Positions 26,035-34,030 are shown, counted from the stretch's first letter. The stretch: DNA of 47,074 nt from Actinomycetes bacterium (GCA_023426345.1 JAFAAX010000024.1:1-47074), one strand, 5' to 3'. Notes: generated by a model from the sequence alone, not told the origin. Program-made: numbers and translations.

Positions 26035-26579
26035 CACCGCGCTCCTTCCGATCGTGCCGACGCGGGCGGAGCCCCGCCCTCGTCCTTCTTCTCCCCGGCG
26101 GCCAGCAGTGCCTTCATGAGCAGGGCGCACCCGCCCACCAGGACGCCCCCGCCGAACAGCAGCATGGCCGCCCAGCCCAGCAGGTGCTCACCCATCGTCG
26201 CGATGCTGATGGTCGCCACGGTCAGGTAGGCGAACGTGACGTTGTTGAGGGCCATCGGCGCCCAGGCGCCGCCCACGATGATGAGGGTCAGCACCACGGC
26301 GAAGCAGGCCGCCAACGCGGGACCGACCCCGATCGCAGGGACCAGCGCCCCCAGACCCAGACCGAACAGCGCCGCCAGGACCAACCCGGTCGCCCCGCCG
26401 ACGAAGATCTGAGGGATTCGCGCCGGATCGTTGCCCAGCAGGAAGAAGACGACGGCACTCAACAGGGCCGGCCAGGCCTGAGCGGTCGGAAAGACGAGCA
26501 GGAGGACCAGCGTCACCACCAGCACCCACACCAACAGCGCTCCCCGGACGATCATCTCGCCCTTCACCGGTCGTGCCAT
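26034..26579 (-). CDS. Multi-pass membrane protein (DUF1097-like)
   Basis: 181 residues with about five hydrophobic segments (GALLVWVLVVTLVLLLV; GLVLAALFGLGLGALVPAI; ACFAVVLTLIIVGGAW; FAYLTVATISIATM; GWAAMLLFGGGVLVGG). The pattern, with a Pro/Asn motif before the fourth helix, loosely resembles DUF1097. The ATG at 26579 follows GGGGAG, while the longer frame is Arg-rich and unlikely. First gene of the mannoside operon and overlapping the mannosidase start. The C-terminal tail (KKDEGGAPPAS) is encoded by a copy of the dispersed hairpin-CCTCGTC repeat. Role unknown. Confidence 0.65.
   Translation of the reverse strand: MARPVKGEMIVRGALLVWVLVVTLVLLLVFPTAQAWPALLSAVVFFLLGNDPARIPQIFVGGATGLVLAALFGLGLGALVPAIGVGPALAACFAVVLTLIIVGGAWAPMALNNVTFAYLTVATISIATMGEHLLGWAAMLLFGGGVLVGGCALLMKALLAAGEKKDEGGAPPASARSEGAR
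26064..26085 (+). repeat. Dispersed hairpin-CCTCGTC element, copy J, inside a coding region
   Basis: GGGC-GGA-GCCC hairpin directly followed by CGCCCTCGTCC. It lies in the last 20 codons of the membrane-protein gene and is translated as the Asp-Glu-Gly-Gly tail. Same layout as intergenic copies. Confidence 0.5.
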
Positions 26580-26694
26580 GGCCTCGCTCCCCCGTCGGCG
26601 CGTCCCGGCCGTCGGCGGCCGGGCCCGGGGCGCACCTCGGCGCTCCAGCGAGACGGAGCGTAAGTCGGTCGCCTCCACCGGAGTTGTCTGTTTG

Positions 26695-26700
26695 TAAGAT
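26695..26700 (+). promoter_or_regulatory. -10 element of a probably leaderless araC-type gene
   Basis: TAAGAT ends seven bases before the ATG at 26708, so transcription would begin at the start codon. No ribosome site precedes the ATG. The -35 region is weak, consistent with regulated expression. Confidence 0.5.
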
Positions 26701-26707
26701 TCCTTGC

Positions 26708-27478
26708 ATGGATGAGTGGGCACTTTTCCGAGCGCGATCCGAGCGTGCGGCCCGTCAGATGGTCGCCAGCGGCTACCGCCACCACACCTACGAGGAGGAA
26801 CGCCGGTTCAACTACCTGTTGTTCTCCATGGAGCGCGACGACCTGCTGGAGGCCCTGGGCAGTCCCCGCTCCCGTGAGCTGCTGCTGCGCTACACCGACG
26901 TGCTGGGACCCACGCGCCTGCGCGCGCTCAAGAATTCCCTGATCTGCCTGATCTCTCCCCTGTGCCGCGATGCCATCGACTTCGGGGTCAATGTCGAGCT
27001 CAGCTTCGCCCTGTCCGACCACTACATCACCGTGGTCGAGTCCCTGGACCGGGAGGACGATCTGCTGGCCCTGGCCGCCAAGATCGAGCTCCACTACTTC
27101 GACCTGGTCCACGAAGCCCAGGAGAAGAGGTACTCACGCCCCATCGCCACGGCCGTGCGCCACATCGGGCGAACCCTGCACGGGGTGTGCCGCGTCGCGG
27201 ACGCGGCCGCAGCCGCCGGGCTGGAGCCCCACTACTTCTCCACCGTGTTCCGGACCGAGGTCGGGGAGAGTCCCTCCCGCTACATCCTCCGGCGCAAGAT
27301 GGACGAGGCCCGGCGCATGCTCGGCCAGCCCGGCACCACCGTCACCGACGTCGCCCAGTCGCTGGGCTTCTCCGATGTCGCCCACTTCTCCCGCCGCTTC
27401 AAGGCCGTCTACGGCGTCCCGCCCTCGCGAATCGCGCGCCTGGACATGCCGCTCAAGATCTCCGAGCTCCCCTCCTGA
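26708..27478 (+). CDS. AraC-family transcriptional regulator of the mannoside locus
   Basis: 256 residues. The N-terminal about 150 residues form a helical sensing region that I do not recognise (ERRFNYLLFSMERDDLLEAL). The C-terminal about 100 residues carry the two AraC helix-turn-helix units: VADAAAAAGLEPHYFSTVFR and VTDVAQSLGFSDVAHFSRRF, the second being the highly conserved signature. Divergently placed from the membrane protein-mannosidase-symporter operon with 128 bases between, so it most likely controls that operon in response to a mannoside. The ATG at 26708 appears to be leaderless. Confidence 0.85.
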   Translation: MDEWALFRARSERAARQMVASGYRHHTYEEERRFNYLLFSMERDDLLEALGSPRSRELLLRYTDVLGPTRLRALKNSLICLISPLCRDAIDFGVNVELSFALSDHYITVVESLDREDDLLALAAKIELHYFDLVHEAQEKRYSRPIATAVRHIGRTLHGVCRVADAAAAAGLEPHYFSTVFRTEVGESPSRYILRRKMDEARRMLGQPGTTVTDVAQSLGFSDVAHFSRRFKAVYGVPPSRIARLDMPLKISELPS

Positions 27479-27486
27479 TCCCCTCG

Positions 27487-27503
27487 CGAGGTTCGCCCAA
27501 CGG
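27487..27503 (-). repeat. Inverted 17-nt repeat at the right end of the mannoside locus
   Basis: CGAGGTTCGCCCAACGG is the reverse complement, with one mismatch, of the 17-nt core CCGATGGGCGAACCTCG found twice at 21667-21706. It lies eight bases past the AraC stop. It overlaps a short CCTCGCGAGG palindrome, so a terminator role is possible. Confidence 0.5.
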
Positions 27504-27536
27504 TGACCCGCGACGGGCGCGCGGCCAGACCCGGGG

Positions 27537-28427
27537 TCAGCCGACCCCCAACGCCGCCGCCAACTCCACCAGCGTCTCCGACACCCCGGCGTCGATCTTC
27601 ACCGTCGCGAACGGGTCCCCGCGCGTCGCCCCGCGGTTGACGATGACGATCGGCAGCCCGTCGGCCACGGCTCGGCGCACCAGGCGCAGGCCGCTCTGGA
27701 CCACCAGCGAGGAACCCGCCACCAGCAGGGCCTCCGATTCGTCGATGAGCGCCAGCGCCCGATCCGCCCGGTGCCGCGGCACGGTCTCCCCGAAGTAGAC
27801 GATCTGCGGCTTGAGGACGCCCCCGCAGTGCTGGCACGTCGGCGGCGTGAACCCCGCGACCAGAGCCTCCGACACGTCGGCGTCCGCGTCGGGAGCCGCC
27901 TCGATGCCGTCGGCGGCCTCGGCGAACCCGGGGTTGAGGGCCTCCAGGCGCTCGGCCAGGTGGGAGCGCGACTCGGTCCGCCCGCAGTCCAGGCACACGA
28001 CCTCGTCGTAGCGTCCGTGCAGGTCGATGACGGTGCGCGACCCGGCCTCCTCGTGGAGCAGGTCGACGTTCTGCGTGATGACGCCCGTGACCAGCCCCGC
28101 CGCCTCCATGCGCGCGAGCGCCAGGTGCCCCGCGTTGGGTCGCGTGTCGTGGACATGGCGCCACCCGACGTGGTTGCGCGCCCAGTAGCGCCGGCGGAAG
28201 GCCGGGTCGTCGCGGAACTGCTGATAGGTCATGGGCGTGCGCGCCGGCGAGTCCTCGCCCCGGTAGTCCGGGATCCCCGAGTCCGTCGAGATCCCCGCTC
28301 CCGTCGCCACCGCGATCCGGCGCCCGCGCAGGACCGCCGCGGCGTCGCGGACCGTGCCCGTCGCCACCGTCGTCGGACCGATGCTGCGGAACGGGCGGGT
28401 CAGGGGCATCGGGGCGGGTGCGGTCAT
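27537..28427 (-). CDS. cobB: NAD-dependent protein deacetylase, sirtuin family
   Basis: 296 residues. Class III deacetylase (Sir2), removing acyl groups from lysine with NAD. Visible are the NAD motif GAGISTDSGIPDYRG, the catalytic TQNVDLLHEEAG and DLHGRYDE (His general base), two zinc Cys pairs (CLDCGRT and CQHCGG) and late NAD-binding GSSLVVQSG and IVNRGATRGD. The ATG at 28427 is chosen over the open extension because similarity begins after it and the upstream sequence is low-complexity. Slightly longer than most bacterial sirtuins (about 240-280). Stands alone; its 5' region overlaps an inverted copy of the dispersed repeat (about 28450-28460). Confidence 0.88.
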   Translation of the reverse strand: MTAPAPMPLTRPFRSIGPTTVATGTVRDAAAVLRGRRIAVATGAGISTDSGIPDYRGEDSPARTPMTYQQFRDDPAFRRRYWARNHVGWRHVHDTRPNAGHLALARMEAAGLVTGVITQNVDLLHEEAGSRTVIDLHGRYDEVVCLDCGRTESRSHLAERLEALNPGFAEAADGIEAAPDADADVSEALVAGFTPPTCQHCGGVLKPQIVYFGETVPRHRADRALALIDESEALLVAGSSLVVQSGLRLVRRAVADGLPIVIVNRGATRGDPFATVKIDAGVSETLVELAAALGVG

Positions 28428-28594
28428 GCCGCCATGGTAGAAGCCCGGCGACGAGGGCGCCCCCGCGTGGATCCCTCTCCCCTCCCCTCCCTGCACAGAC
28501 GGCAGACCGACACGGCGATGGCCCCGTGGGCTGCTGGGGCCGCGGCCGGTGTCGTGGGGTTCCGCGGGGCCGATGCGCGGGCCACACTGGTGGC

Positions 28595-28651
28595 GTGCGC
28601 ATCGCGGAACTCGCGGACCTGGTCGGGACGACGCCTCGGACGGTCCGGGCG
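28595..28651 (+). pseudogene. N-terminal stub of a MerR-family regulator
   Basis: GTG at 28595 opens VRIAELADLVGTTPRTVR, the classical MerR DNA-binding start in which Tyr-Tyr-Glu should come next. Similarity stops after 18 residues and is replaced, in another frame, by the tail of an ABC permease. A deletion endpoint at about 28651-28660 is inferred. Confidence 0.6.
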
Positions 28652-29196
28652 TCGGTTTCATCCGCTACATCGGGACGATCGTCGGCATCATCGCCGTGGT
28701 GCAGGCCGTCGCGCTGAGCGGGCGCGCGGGGTCCGCCGAGGCCGGCGGGCTCCTGGAGACCCTCCGGGGAACCGGGATGTCGTCGGCCCGCGTGCTCGCG
28801 ACGTGGTGGGCGACCGCCTCGGCGGGGGCGCTCGCGAGCCTGGGGACGGCCGCTGCTCTGATGGCGGTCGTCGGCGACCGGGTCCTGGACGTCTCCCCCG
28901 CCGACACGGTGCGCCTGGTGCTGGGGCAGTGGCCGGCGGCGGCCGCCGCCGCCGGGCTGTGCGTCCTGTGCGCGGGGCTGGCGCCCGCCGCACGGCATCT
29001 GGCCTGGGCGCCCGTCCTGGCCAGTGCCCTCATCGCCGAGCTGGGGGGCGTGCTGGACCTGCCGCAGGCCGTCCGCGACGAGGCGCCCTTCGCCCAGGCC
29101 GGCCGGTGGACCAGTCTGTGGCTGCTGGTCGTCGCCCTGGCCGGTCTGGCGGGCGGGGCGCTGCTGATCCGTTCCCGCGATCTCCGCCCGCGCTGA
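28652..29196 (+). pseudogene. C-terminal remnant of an ABC-2 type multidrug permease
   Basis: About 180 residues with hydrophobic helices (YIGTIVGIIAVVQAVAL; AAAAAGLCVLCAGLAPA; LWLLVVALAGLAGGALLI) and the permease-like segments GLLETLRGTGMSSARVLATWW and LDLPQAVRDEAPFA, matching the last third of about 530-residue polyketide-antibiotic-exporter permeases as I know the family. The first two thirds and the partner ATPase gene are absent. Joined to a MerR stub in a different frame, it appears to be the scar of a deletion that removed a regulator-plus-exporter locus. Confidence 0.65.
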
Positions 29197-29205
29197 CCCG
29201 CCCCG

Positions 29206-29261
29206 CGACTTCGGTTCTCTTCTCCGGCGAGTTCGGTGCTGTTCGGCGCCGAGTTCGGTCC
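29206..29261 (-). repeat. Degenerate copy of the 22-nt GGGACCGAACTCGC tandem repeat
   Basis: CGACTTCGGT...GGCGAGTTCGGT...GAGTTCGGTCC aligns, as the complement, with the tandem array inside the CoA-activase gene at 35667-35729. Here it lies outside genes, just past the permease remnant. Confidence 0.55.
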
Positions 29262-29479
29262 GCGCGGCGCTGGCGGCGGCGATGGGCGCCAGATCGGCGG
29301 CGCGTTCCTCCCGCAGGCGGATCCCCGCGTGCTCCGCCTGTCCGTGCTCGACACCCTCCGTCAAGCCCAACTCGACGCCGCCCACCACGCCCACTGAACC
29401 GCACCGCGCCTCACGCGGCATCGGGCGAGGGCCGCCGACCCGCCCCGCCTCGGTGCCGGTGCGCCGCGGCAGCCCGGCC
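29262..29479. other. Intergenic region downstream of the regulator gene
   Basis: No supported gene. A short plus frame ending at 29396 (SVLDTLRQAQLDAAHHAH) looks protein-like and could be a C-terminal scrap of a lost gene, but is too short to name. Confidence 0.3.
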
Positions 29480-30184
29480 TCAGCTCTCCGCGAGGTCATC
29501 CAGGGCGTCGGCGTCCAGGATCTCCACCGTGTCGACGCCCGATCCGACGGCGATGACACCGCGTCGGCGCAAGGCGGCGAGCGCCCGGCTGAAGGACTCC
29601 GGCGTCATTCCCAGGTAGGAGGCGACATCCTTCTTCCGCAGCGGCAGCCTCACGAGGGAAGCCCCCGACGCCGCCTCGCGCCCCGGCAGGCCCGAGAGAT
29701 AGGCCGCCACGCGGGCGGGGCCGGGCCGGTCGGTCAGCGAGAGCCGCTCCTCGGCGCGGCCCAGCCGCTCCGACAGGGAGCGCAGCATCGCCTCGGCGAT
29801 GGCGGGATGGGCGGCGATCAGGGGAGACAGATCCTCGTGGGAGAACGTGCACAGCCGCGAGCGTTCCAACGCCTCGACGGCGTGATCGGGATCCGACCCG
29901 GTGAGGAAGGCCTGCTCGCCGACGAAGTCCCCCGGCTCCGCCACGCGCACGACTCGTTCGTGCCCACCGGCAGTGGTGTGGACGATCTTGACCCGGCCCG
30001 CATGCACGACAGCCAGGCGGGTCGTTCGACGCCCCGCGTCCAGGCGCCCGCCCCGCTCCAGTTCGACGGGACGCGCCAAGGCCCCCACCGCGTCCTGCTG
30101 ATCGACCGTCAGCCCCATGAACAGGGGCACACGCCTCACGCACGTGGCATGTCCGCCGGCATTGGTCAGTGGCAACAGATCCAT
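29480..30184 (-). CDS. Crp/Fnr-family transcriptional regulator
   Basis: 234 residues. N-terminal cyclic-nucleotide-binding-like beta-barrel (LDAGRRTTRLAVVHAGRVKIV; VAEPGDFVGEQAFLTG), long dimer helix, and C-terminal winged helix-turn-helix (KKDVASYLGMTPESFSRALAALRRRGVI). One Cys near the N-terminus (CVRRVPLF) and another in CTF are too few for an Fe-S cluster of FNR type. The ATG at 30184 follows GGAG. It is divergent from a copZ-metal ATPase pair, and a TTGAC-N4-GTCAA box starts 11 bases upstream, so autoregulation and control of the ATPase operon are likely. Confidence 0.87.
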   Translation of the reverse strand: MDLLPLTNAGGHATCVRRVPLFMGLTVDQQDAVGALARPVELERGGRLDAGRRTTRLAVVHAGRVKIVHTTAGGHERVVRVAEPGDFVGEQAFLTGSDPDHAVEALERSRLCTFSHEDLSPLIAAHPAIAEAMLRSLSERLGRAEERLSLTDRPGPARVAAYLSGLPGREAASGASLVRLPLRKKDVASYLGMTPESFSRALAALRRRGVIAVGSGVDTVEILDADALDDLAES

Positions 30185-30194
30185 GTCTCCATTC

Positions 30195-30236
30195 TTGACA
30201 TCGGTCAAGGCCCGCCGCCACCGCGTTCCCTATCTT
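30195..30236 (+). promoter_or_regulatory. FNR-like box and -10 element of the copZ-ATPase operon
   Basis: TTGACATCGGTCAA (30195-30208) is a perfect Crp/Fnr-type palindrome. TATCTT (30231-30236) is a plausible -10; a start near 30243 would place the box centre at about -41.5, the classical class II activator position. No good -35 is present, as expected for an activated promoter. The same box lies just ahead of the divergent regulator gene. Confidence 0.65.
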
Positions 30237-30284
30237 CACGGATGTGGCCCGATGAGAGGCACCGGACCGGAAGGGACACCAACC

Positions 30285-30542
30285 ATGAGCACCACGACCA
30301 GCTCCACCCCGGAGGCCGCCACCTCCATCCGCACACTCCTGCGGGCCGACGGATTGAGCTGCCCGTCCTGCGTCGCGAAGATCGAGAAATCGGTCGGCGC
30401 CCTGCCCGGGGTGCGCGACGTGCGCGTGCACTTCTCCTCCGGACGCATCGAGGTCGACCACGACCCCGCCACCACGACCGTCGACCAGCTGGTCGGCGCG
30501 GTCGCCGCGGCCGGTTACACGGCCCGCCCCTCGGTGCTGTGA
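30285..30542 (+). CDS. Heavy-metal-associated (CopZ-like) metallochaperone
   Basis: 85 residues with one HMA domain. The metal-binding motif is GLSCPSCVAKIE (Cys26 and Cys29), followed by the usual ferredoxin-like pattern ending AVAAAGYTARP. An N-terminal 15-residue Thr/Ser tail is extra. It would carry a soft metal such as Cu(I) to the P-type ATPase encoded three bases further on. The ATG at 30285 has GGAAGGGA upstream. The missing Met of the usual GMTC motif (here Leu) is a minor variant. Confidence 0.85.
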   Translation: MSTTTSSTPEAATSIRTLLRADGLSCPSCVAKIEKSVGALPGVRDVRVHFSSGRIEVDHDPATTTVDQLVGAVAAAGYTARPSVL

Positions 30543-30544
30543 GG

Positions 30545-32527
30545 ATGCGCGCCGTGAGTTCCCTTTCCAGCCGGCGGCGGCGATTGTGGCGAGGTCCCGC
30601 GATGGCGGGCCTCCTGATCGTCGCGTCCTTCCTGGTCGCCCGCATCGGGGACGAGGGCGCCGCCCCCGTCGCGGCGGATGCCCTCATGCTGGCGGCCGCC
30701 GTCGTGTCCGGGTGGAAGATCCTGCGCACGGCGTGGACGGCCCTGCGGGCGCGCATCATCGGCATCGACCTCCTGGTGTCGATTGCGACGATCGGCGCGG
30801 TCGCGCTGGGCGAGTACTGGGAAGCGGCCGCGGTGACCTTCCTGTTCTCCGTGGGGCATGCACTTGAGCAGGGGGCCATGGCGCGTACGCGGGCGGCGCT
30901 GACGGATCTGATCGACTCGGCGCCGGAGGAGGCGATCGTCCTGGACACCGCCCAGGACGGCGCCCTCGGCGAGCCACACATCGTCCCGGTCGGACAGGTC
31001 CGCGTCGGCGACACCGTCCTGGTGCGCACCGGCACGCCCGTGCCCGTCGACGGCACCGTCTCCGACGGCAGGGGCGCTGTCGACGAGGCCACCGTGACCG
31101 GCGAGCCCCTGCCCGCCGAGAAGACGGCCGGCTCGACCGTCCACGCCGGCACCGTCCTGGTCGAGGGGCTCCTGCAGGTCCGGGCCGATCAGGTGGGTGC
31201 AGACACCCTGCTGGCCCGGATCGTCCGCCGCGTCGAGGACGCCCAGGACGCCCGCGGTCGCGCGGAGACATTCATCGAGCGCTTCTCCCGCTGGTACACC
31301 CCCGCTATCGTCGTGCTCGCGGTGCTGGTCGGGGCCCTGACCCGCGACCTCACGCTCGCGCTGACGCTGCTGGTCATCGGGTGCCCGGGTGCGCTGGTCG
31401 TCTCGATCCCGGTCGCGACTGTCGCCGGCATCGGGCGTGGAGCCCGCGACGGCATCCTGATCCGCGGCGGCGAGCACCTGGAGACGGCGGCCCGCGTCGA
31501 CACGGTCGTGCTCGACAAGACGGGCACGCTCACCCTCGGCGTCCCCGCGCTCACCGACATCCGGACCGTGGGGACGGCCTCGTCGATGGAGGTGCTCGAG
31601 ACGGCAGCACTGGCCGAGGTCGGGGCGCACCACCCCCTGGGGGCGCCCATCCTGGACGCAGCACGCGCCCGTGTGGGTGGCGACGCTGAATTCCCCGCCC
31701 CTCGCTCCATCGACGTCATCCCCGGACGCGGACTGCGCGCCGTCCTGCGGGACGGGTCCCGCGTCGCCGTCGGCACCGTGGCACTGGCCCACCAGGCCGC
31801 GCCGAGCGACCCCATCGGGATCGACGAGGCCGCCCGCCTGGCCGACGGCCTGGCTCGCCGGGGGCGGACCCCCGTCGTGGTCGTGCGGGAGGGGGCGGTG
31901 CTCGGAGTGCTCGGCGTGGCAGACCGGGCCCGTCCCGATGCCGGGCAGGCGATCCGTGGTCTGCGCGCGGCCGGGATCTCCCAGGTGATCATGCTGAGCG
32001 GGGACCGGCCAGAGGTCGCGAGCGCCGTCGGGGACGAACTCGGGATCGAGGACGCTCGCGGCGGATTGCTCCCCGAGGACAAGCTCGCGGCCGTCACTCG
32101 CCTCCAGGAGGCCGGGCGGACCGTCGCCATGGTCGGGGACGGCGTCAACGACGCCCCGGCCCTCGCCCGCGCCGACGTCGGGGTCGCGATGGGCGCGGCG
32201 GGGAGCTCACTGGCCCTCGAGGTCTCCGACATCGCGTTGATGTCCGACCGCCTGGACCGCCTGCCCCGGGCTCTCCGTCTGGCGCGCCAGACGCGGGCCG
32301 TCATGCGCGAGAACGTCGTGCTCGCCGTCGCCACCGTCGCGCTGCTGCTCCTGGGCGTGCTGGCGGGCGGGGTCACCATGGCGGTCGGCATGCTCTTGCA
32401 TGAGGCCTCCGTGCTCATCGTGGTCCTCAACGCGACCCGATTGCTGGCGCGGCCGCGTGCCCCGCGGCCGGTACCGGAGGGCGCGGGGAGGCGGCCGGCG
32501 GAGTCGCATTCTCCTGGTGTCCGTTGA
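30545..32527 (+). CDS. Heavy-metal P1B-type ATPase with CPG motif
   Basis: 660 residues from ATG 30545; a GTG at 30554 has better spacing from GAGG. Membrane pump driven by ATP hydrolysis. It lacks an N-terminal HMA domain, which is instead encoded by the preceding gene. Motifs: actuator TGEPLP (about 186), metal-site GCPGAL (Cys about 280), phosphorylation DKTGT (about 324), hinge GDGVNDAP (about 531). CPG in place of the CPC of Cu+/Zn2+ pumps makes the metal uncertain. N-terminal residues IGDEGAAP are encoded by a sequence resembling the dispersed repeat. Its stop lies in the left palindrome next to fic. Confidence 0.9.
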   Translation: MRAVSSLSSRRRRLWRGPAMAGLLIVASFLVARIGDEGAAPVAADALMLAAAVVSGWKILRTAWTALRARIIGIDLLVSIATIGAVALGEYWEAAAVTFLFSVGHALEQGAMARTRAALTDLIDSAPEEAIVLDTAQDGALGEPHIVPVGQVRVGDTVLVRTGTPVPVDGTVSDGRGAVDEATVTGEPLPAEKTAGSTVHAGTVLVEGLLQVRADQVGADTLLARIVRRVEDAQDARGRAETFIERFSRWYTPAIVVLAVLVGALTRDLTLALTLLVIGCPGALVVSIPVATVAGIGRGARDGILIRGGEHLETAARVDTVVLDKTGTLTLGVPALTDIRTVGTASSMEVLETAALAEVGAHHPLGAPILDAARARVGGDAEFPAPRSIDVIPGRGLRAVLRDGSRVAVGTVALAHQAAPSDPIGIDEAARLADGLARRGRTPVVVVREGAVLGVLGVADRARPDAGQAIRGLRAAGISQVIMLSGDRPEVASAVGDELGIEDARGGLLPEDKLAAVTRLQEAGRTVAMVGDGVNDAPALARADVGVAMGAAGSSLALEVSDIALMSDRLDRLPRALRLARQTRAVMRENVVLAVATVALLLLGVLAGGVTMAVGMLLHEASVLIVVLNATRLLARPRAPRPVPEGAGRRPAESHSPGVR

Positions 32528-32560
32528 GTGACATTACCCCCTCACTGTGTCACTCAACGG
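32521..32560. repeat. 13-bp palindrome at the ATPase stop / upstream of fic
   Basis: CCGTTGAGTGACA (32521-32533) and TGTCACTCAACGG (32548-32560) pair perfectly over a 14-base gap. It includes the ATPase stop codon and could act as a terminator, although no T-run follows. The same arm occurs on the far side of fic at 33863. Confidence 0.75.
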
Positions 32561-32586
32561 GCGGTTCACAGAGACAACTCACTCGT

Positions 32587-32617
32587 AATGTCAGTGATCG
32601 TCCCGTAGAGTGACATT
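32587..32617 (+). promoter_or_regulatory. Putative fic promoter inside an inverted repeat
   Basis: AATGTCA (32587-32593) and TGACATT (32611-32617) form a perfect inverted repeat spanning TAGAGT (32606-32611), a possible -10 whose start point would fall at the GTG at 32618. The half-sites share TGACATT with the larger palindromes, pointing to one DNA-binding protein for all of them. Confidence 0.5.
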
Positions 32618-33835
32618 GTGGATGTCGCGATGTTTGGCTCAGCCGCCCCGGGCACACTTGTTCCCATACACGGGACAGATCCCGTGCTCGGGGAATGGAC
32701 CCACCGCGCCTTCGTTCCCGACCCGCTCCCCGAGATCATGCCTGCTCTGTCACCCGAGACGTTCATGGCTGTAGCTGAGGCTCGCGCGTCGCTGGCGGCA
32801 CTGGACGCGACGGCTCGCCAGCTGCCCAATCCGGGACTCCTCCGGCTTCCGGCGCTTCGTCGAGAGGCGCAGAGCACGTCCGCTCTGGAGGGAACCTACG
32901 CCCCACTGGCGGAGGTCCTCACTGCCGACGACGAACGGCCGCCCAGTGAGGAACTCGTGGAGATCCTCAACTACGTGCGGATGGCGAACACCGGCTTCGC
33001 TCGACTTGCCGATGGTTGGCCATTGACGCCCACGTTCCTCGCGGACCTGCAGGGCACCCTCATGCAGGGGACCCCGTTGGAGTCCGAGTCCGGAAGACTT
33101 CGCGGGTCCCAAGTCGTCATCGGTCGAACACCCGGAGCGAACCCCGCCCAGTTTCCCGTCCTGAACGCCCGTTTCGTCCCGGTACCGCCCGGGCAGGCGC
33201 TGGAGACCGGAGTCCATGACCTCGTCGACTGGCTGCGTGACAACCACCACGCGAATATCGATCCGGTCGTCGCCGCCGGCATGTCCCACTACCAGTTCGA
33301 GACGCTCCATCCCTTCCGGGATGGCAATGGGCGCGTCGGGCGGTTTCTCATCGTTCTTCATCTCCAGATCCAAGGAATTCTGAGTGAACCGACCTTGACC
33401 GTTTCCCCCTGGTTCGAGTCGAGACGAAGTGAGTACTACGACCACCTCCTGCGAGTGAGCACGTCGGGCGACTGGAATGGCTTCCTGCGCTTCTTCGCGG
33501 ACGGACTTCGACAGTCGGCAGATGCGACCCGTCAGGAGATGATTGACCTGGTCGCGGTTCAGGCCGCGCTTCATGAGAGCGTTCGCGCTTCGGCTCTGCG
33601 GGCGGACAGCGCACACTCTCTGGTCGATCTCGCCGTCGCGAACCCGTCTTTCACTGTGCGGAAGGTCGAGGCTGAGCTCGACATCTCCTATGGTCGGGCG
33701 AATGCCCTCGTCGGCCAACTGGTCGACCTCGGTGTCCTGGGCGTCGTTGACCCGAATGCCCGCAACAGGAGATTCTTCGCCCCCGACGTCCTCACCGTTC
33801 TGTCGCGGGAGCGGGTTCGCGCCCCTGAGTTGTGA
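32618..33835 (+). CDS. Fic-family AMPylator-type protein with C-terminal winged helix
   Basis: 405 residues. The Fic domain core HPFRDGNGRVGR begins at about residue 230 and contains the catalytic His and the full HxFxDGNGRxxR motif, so transfer of AMP (or another nucleotide part) to proteins is expected. The N-terminal TSALEG (about 88-93) fits the inhibitory helix motif (S/T)xxxE(G/N), marking a self-inhibited class II Fic. The C-terminal about 80 residues look like a winged helix (FTVRKVEAELDISYGRANALVGQL), giving DNA-binding ability. The GTG at 32618 appears leaderless; ATG 32630 is the alternative. Flanked by matching palindromes. Confidence 0.88.
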   Translation: MDVAMFGSAAPGTLVPIHGTDPVLGEWTHRAFVPDPLPEIMPALSPETFMAVAEARASLAALDATARQLPNPGLLRLPALRREAQSTSALEGTYAPLAEVLTADDERPPSEELVEILNYVRMANTGFARLADGWPLTPTFLADLQGTLMQGTPLESESGRLRGSQVVIGRTPGANPAQFPVLNARFVPVPPGQALETGVHDLVDWLRDNHHANIDPVVAAGMSHYQFETLHPFRDGNGRVGRFLIVLHLQIQGILSEPTLTVSPWFESRRSEYYDHLLRVSTSGDWNGFLRFFADGLRQSADATRQEMIDLVAVQAALHESVRASALRADSAHSLVDLAVANPSFTVRKVEAELDISYGRANALVGQLVDLGVLGVVDPNARNRRFFAPDVLTVLSRERVRAPEL

Positions 33836-33862
33836 CGGTGGGACGACCCCATCCGCCACTGT

Positions 33863-33902
33863 CCGTTGAGTGACATAGTGGGACCGCTATGTCACTCAGC
33901 GG
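33863..33902. repeat. 16-bp palindrome downstream of fic
   Basis: CCGTTGAGTGACATAG (33863-33878) and CTATGTCACTCAGCGG (33887-33902) pair with one mismatch over eight bases. The first 13 bases equal the arm at 32521. It may terminate fic or bind the same protein. Confidence 0.75.
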
Positions 33903-33956
33903 GTACTTCACGGAAATAGGAAGGTGGCGACGGGCGCCGGAACGTTCGGCGCGCCC

Positions 33957-33987
33957 GCCCCGGCGGAGCCGGGGCCGTCCTCGTCCA
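33957..33987 (+). repeat. Dispersed hairpin-CCTCGTC element, copy E
   Basis: GCCCCGGC-GGA-GCCGGGGC is a perfect 8-bp stem with a GGA loop, directly followed by CGTCCTCGTCCA. Lies between the convergent fic and CoA-activase genes. Confidence 0.65.
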
Positions 33988-34030
33988 GCATGCGCGGACA
34001 CGGTCGAGGCCGACGACAACCCAGCCCGGG

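Noticed and set aside
27409..29559. 716-codon minus-strand frame across the sirtuin and permease remnant
   Set aside because: Contains no recognisable domain; it is out of frame with the sirtuin and low in sequence complexity.
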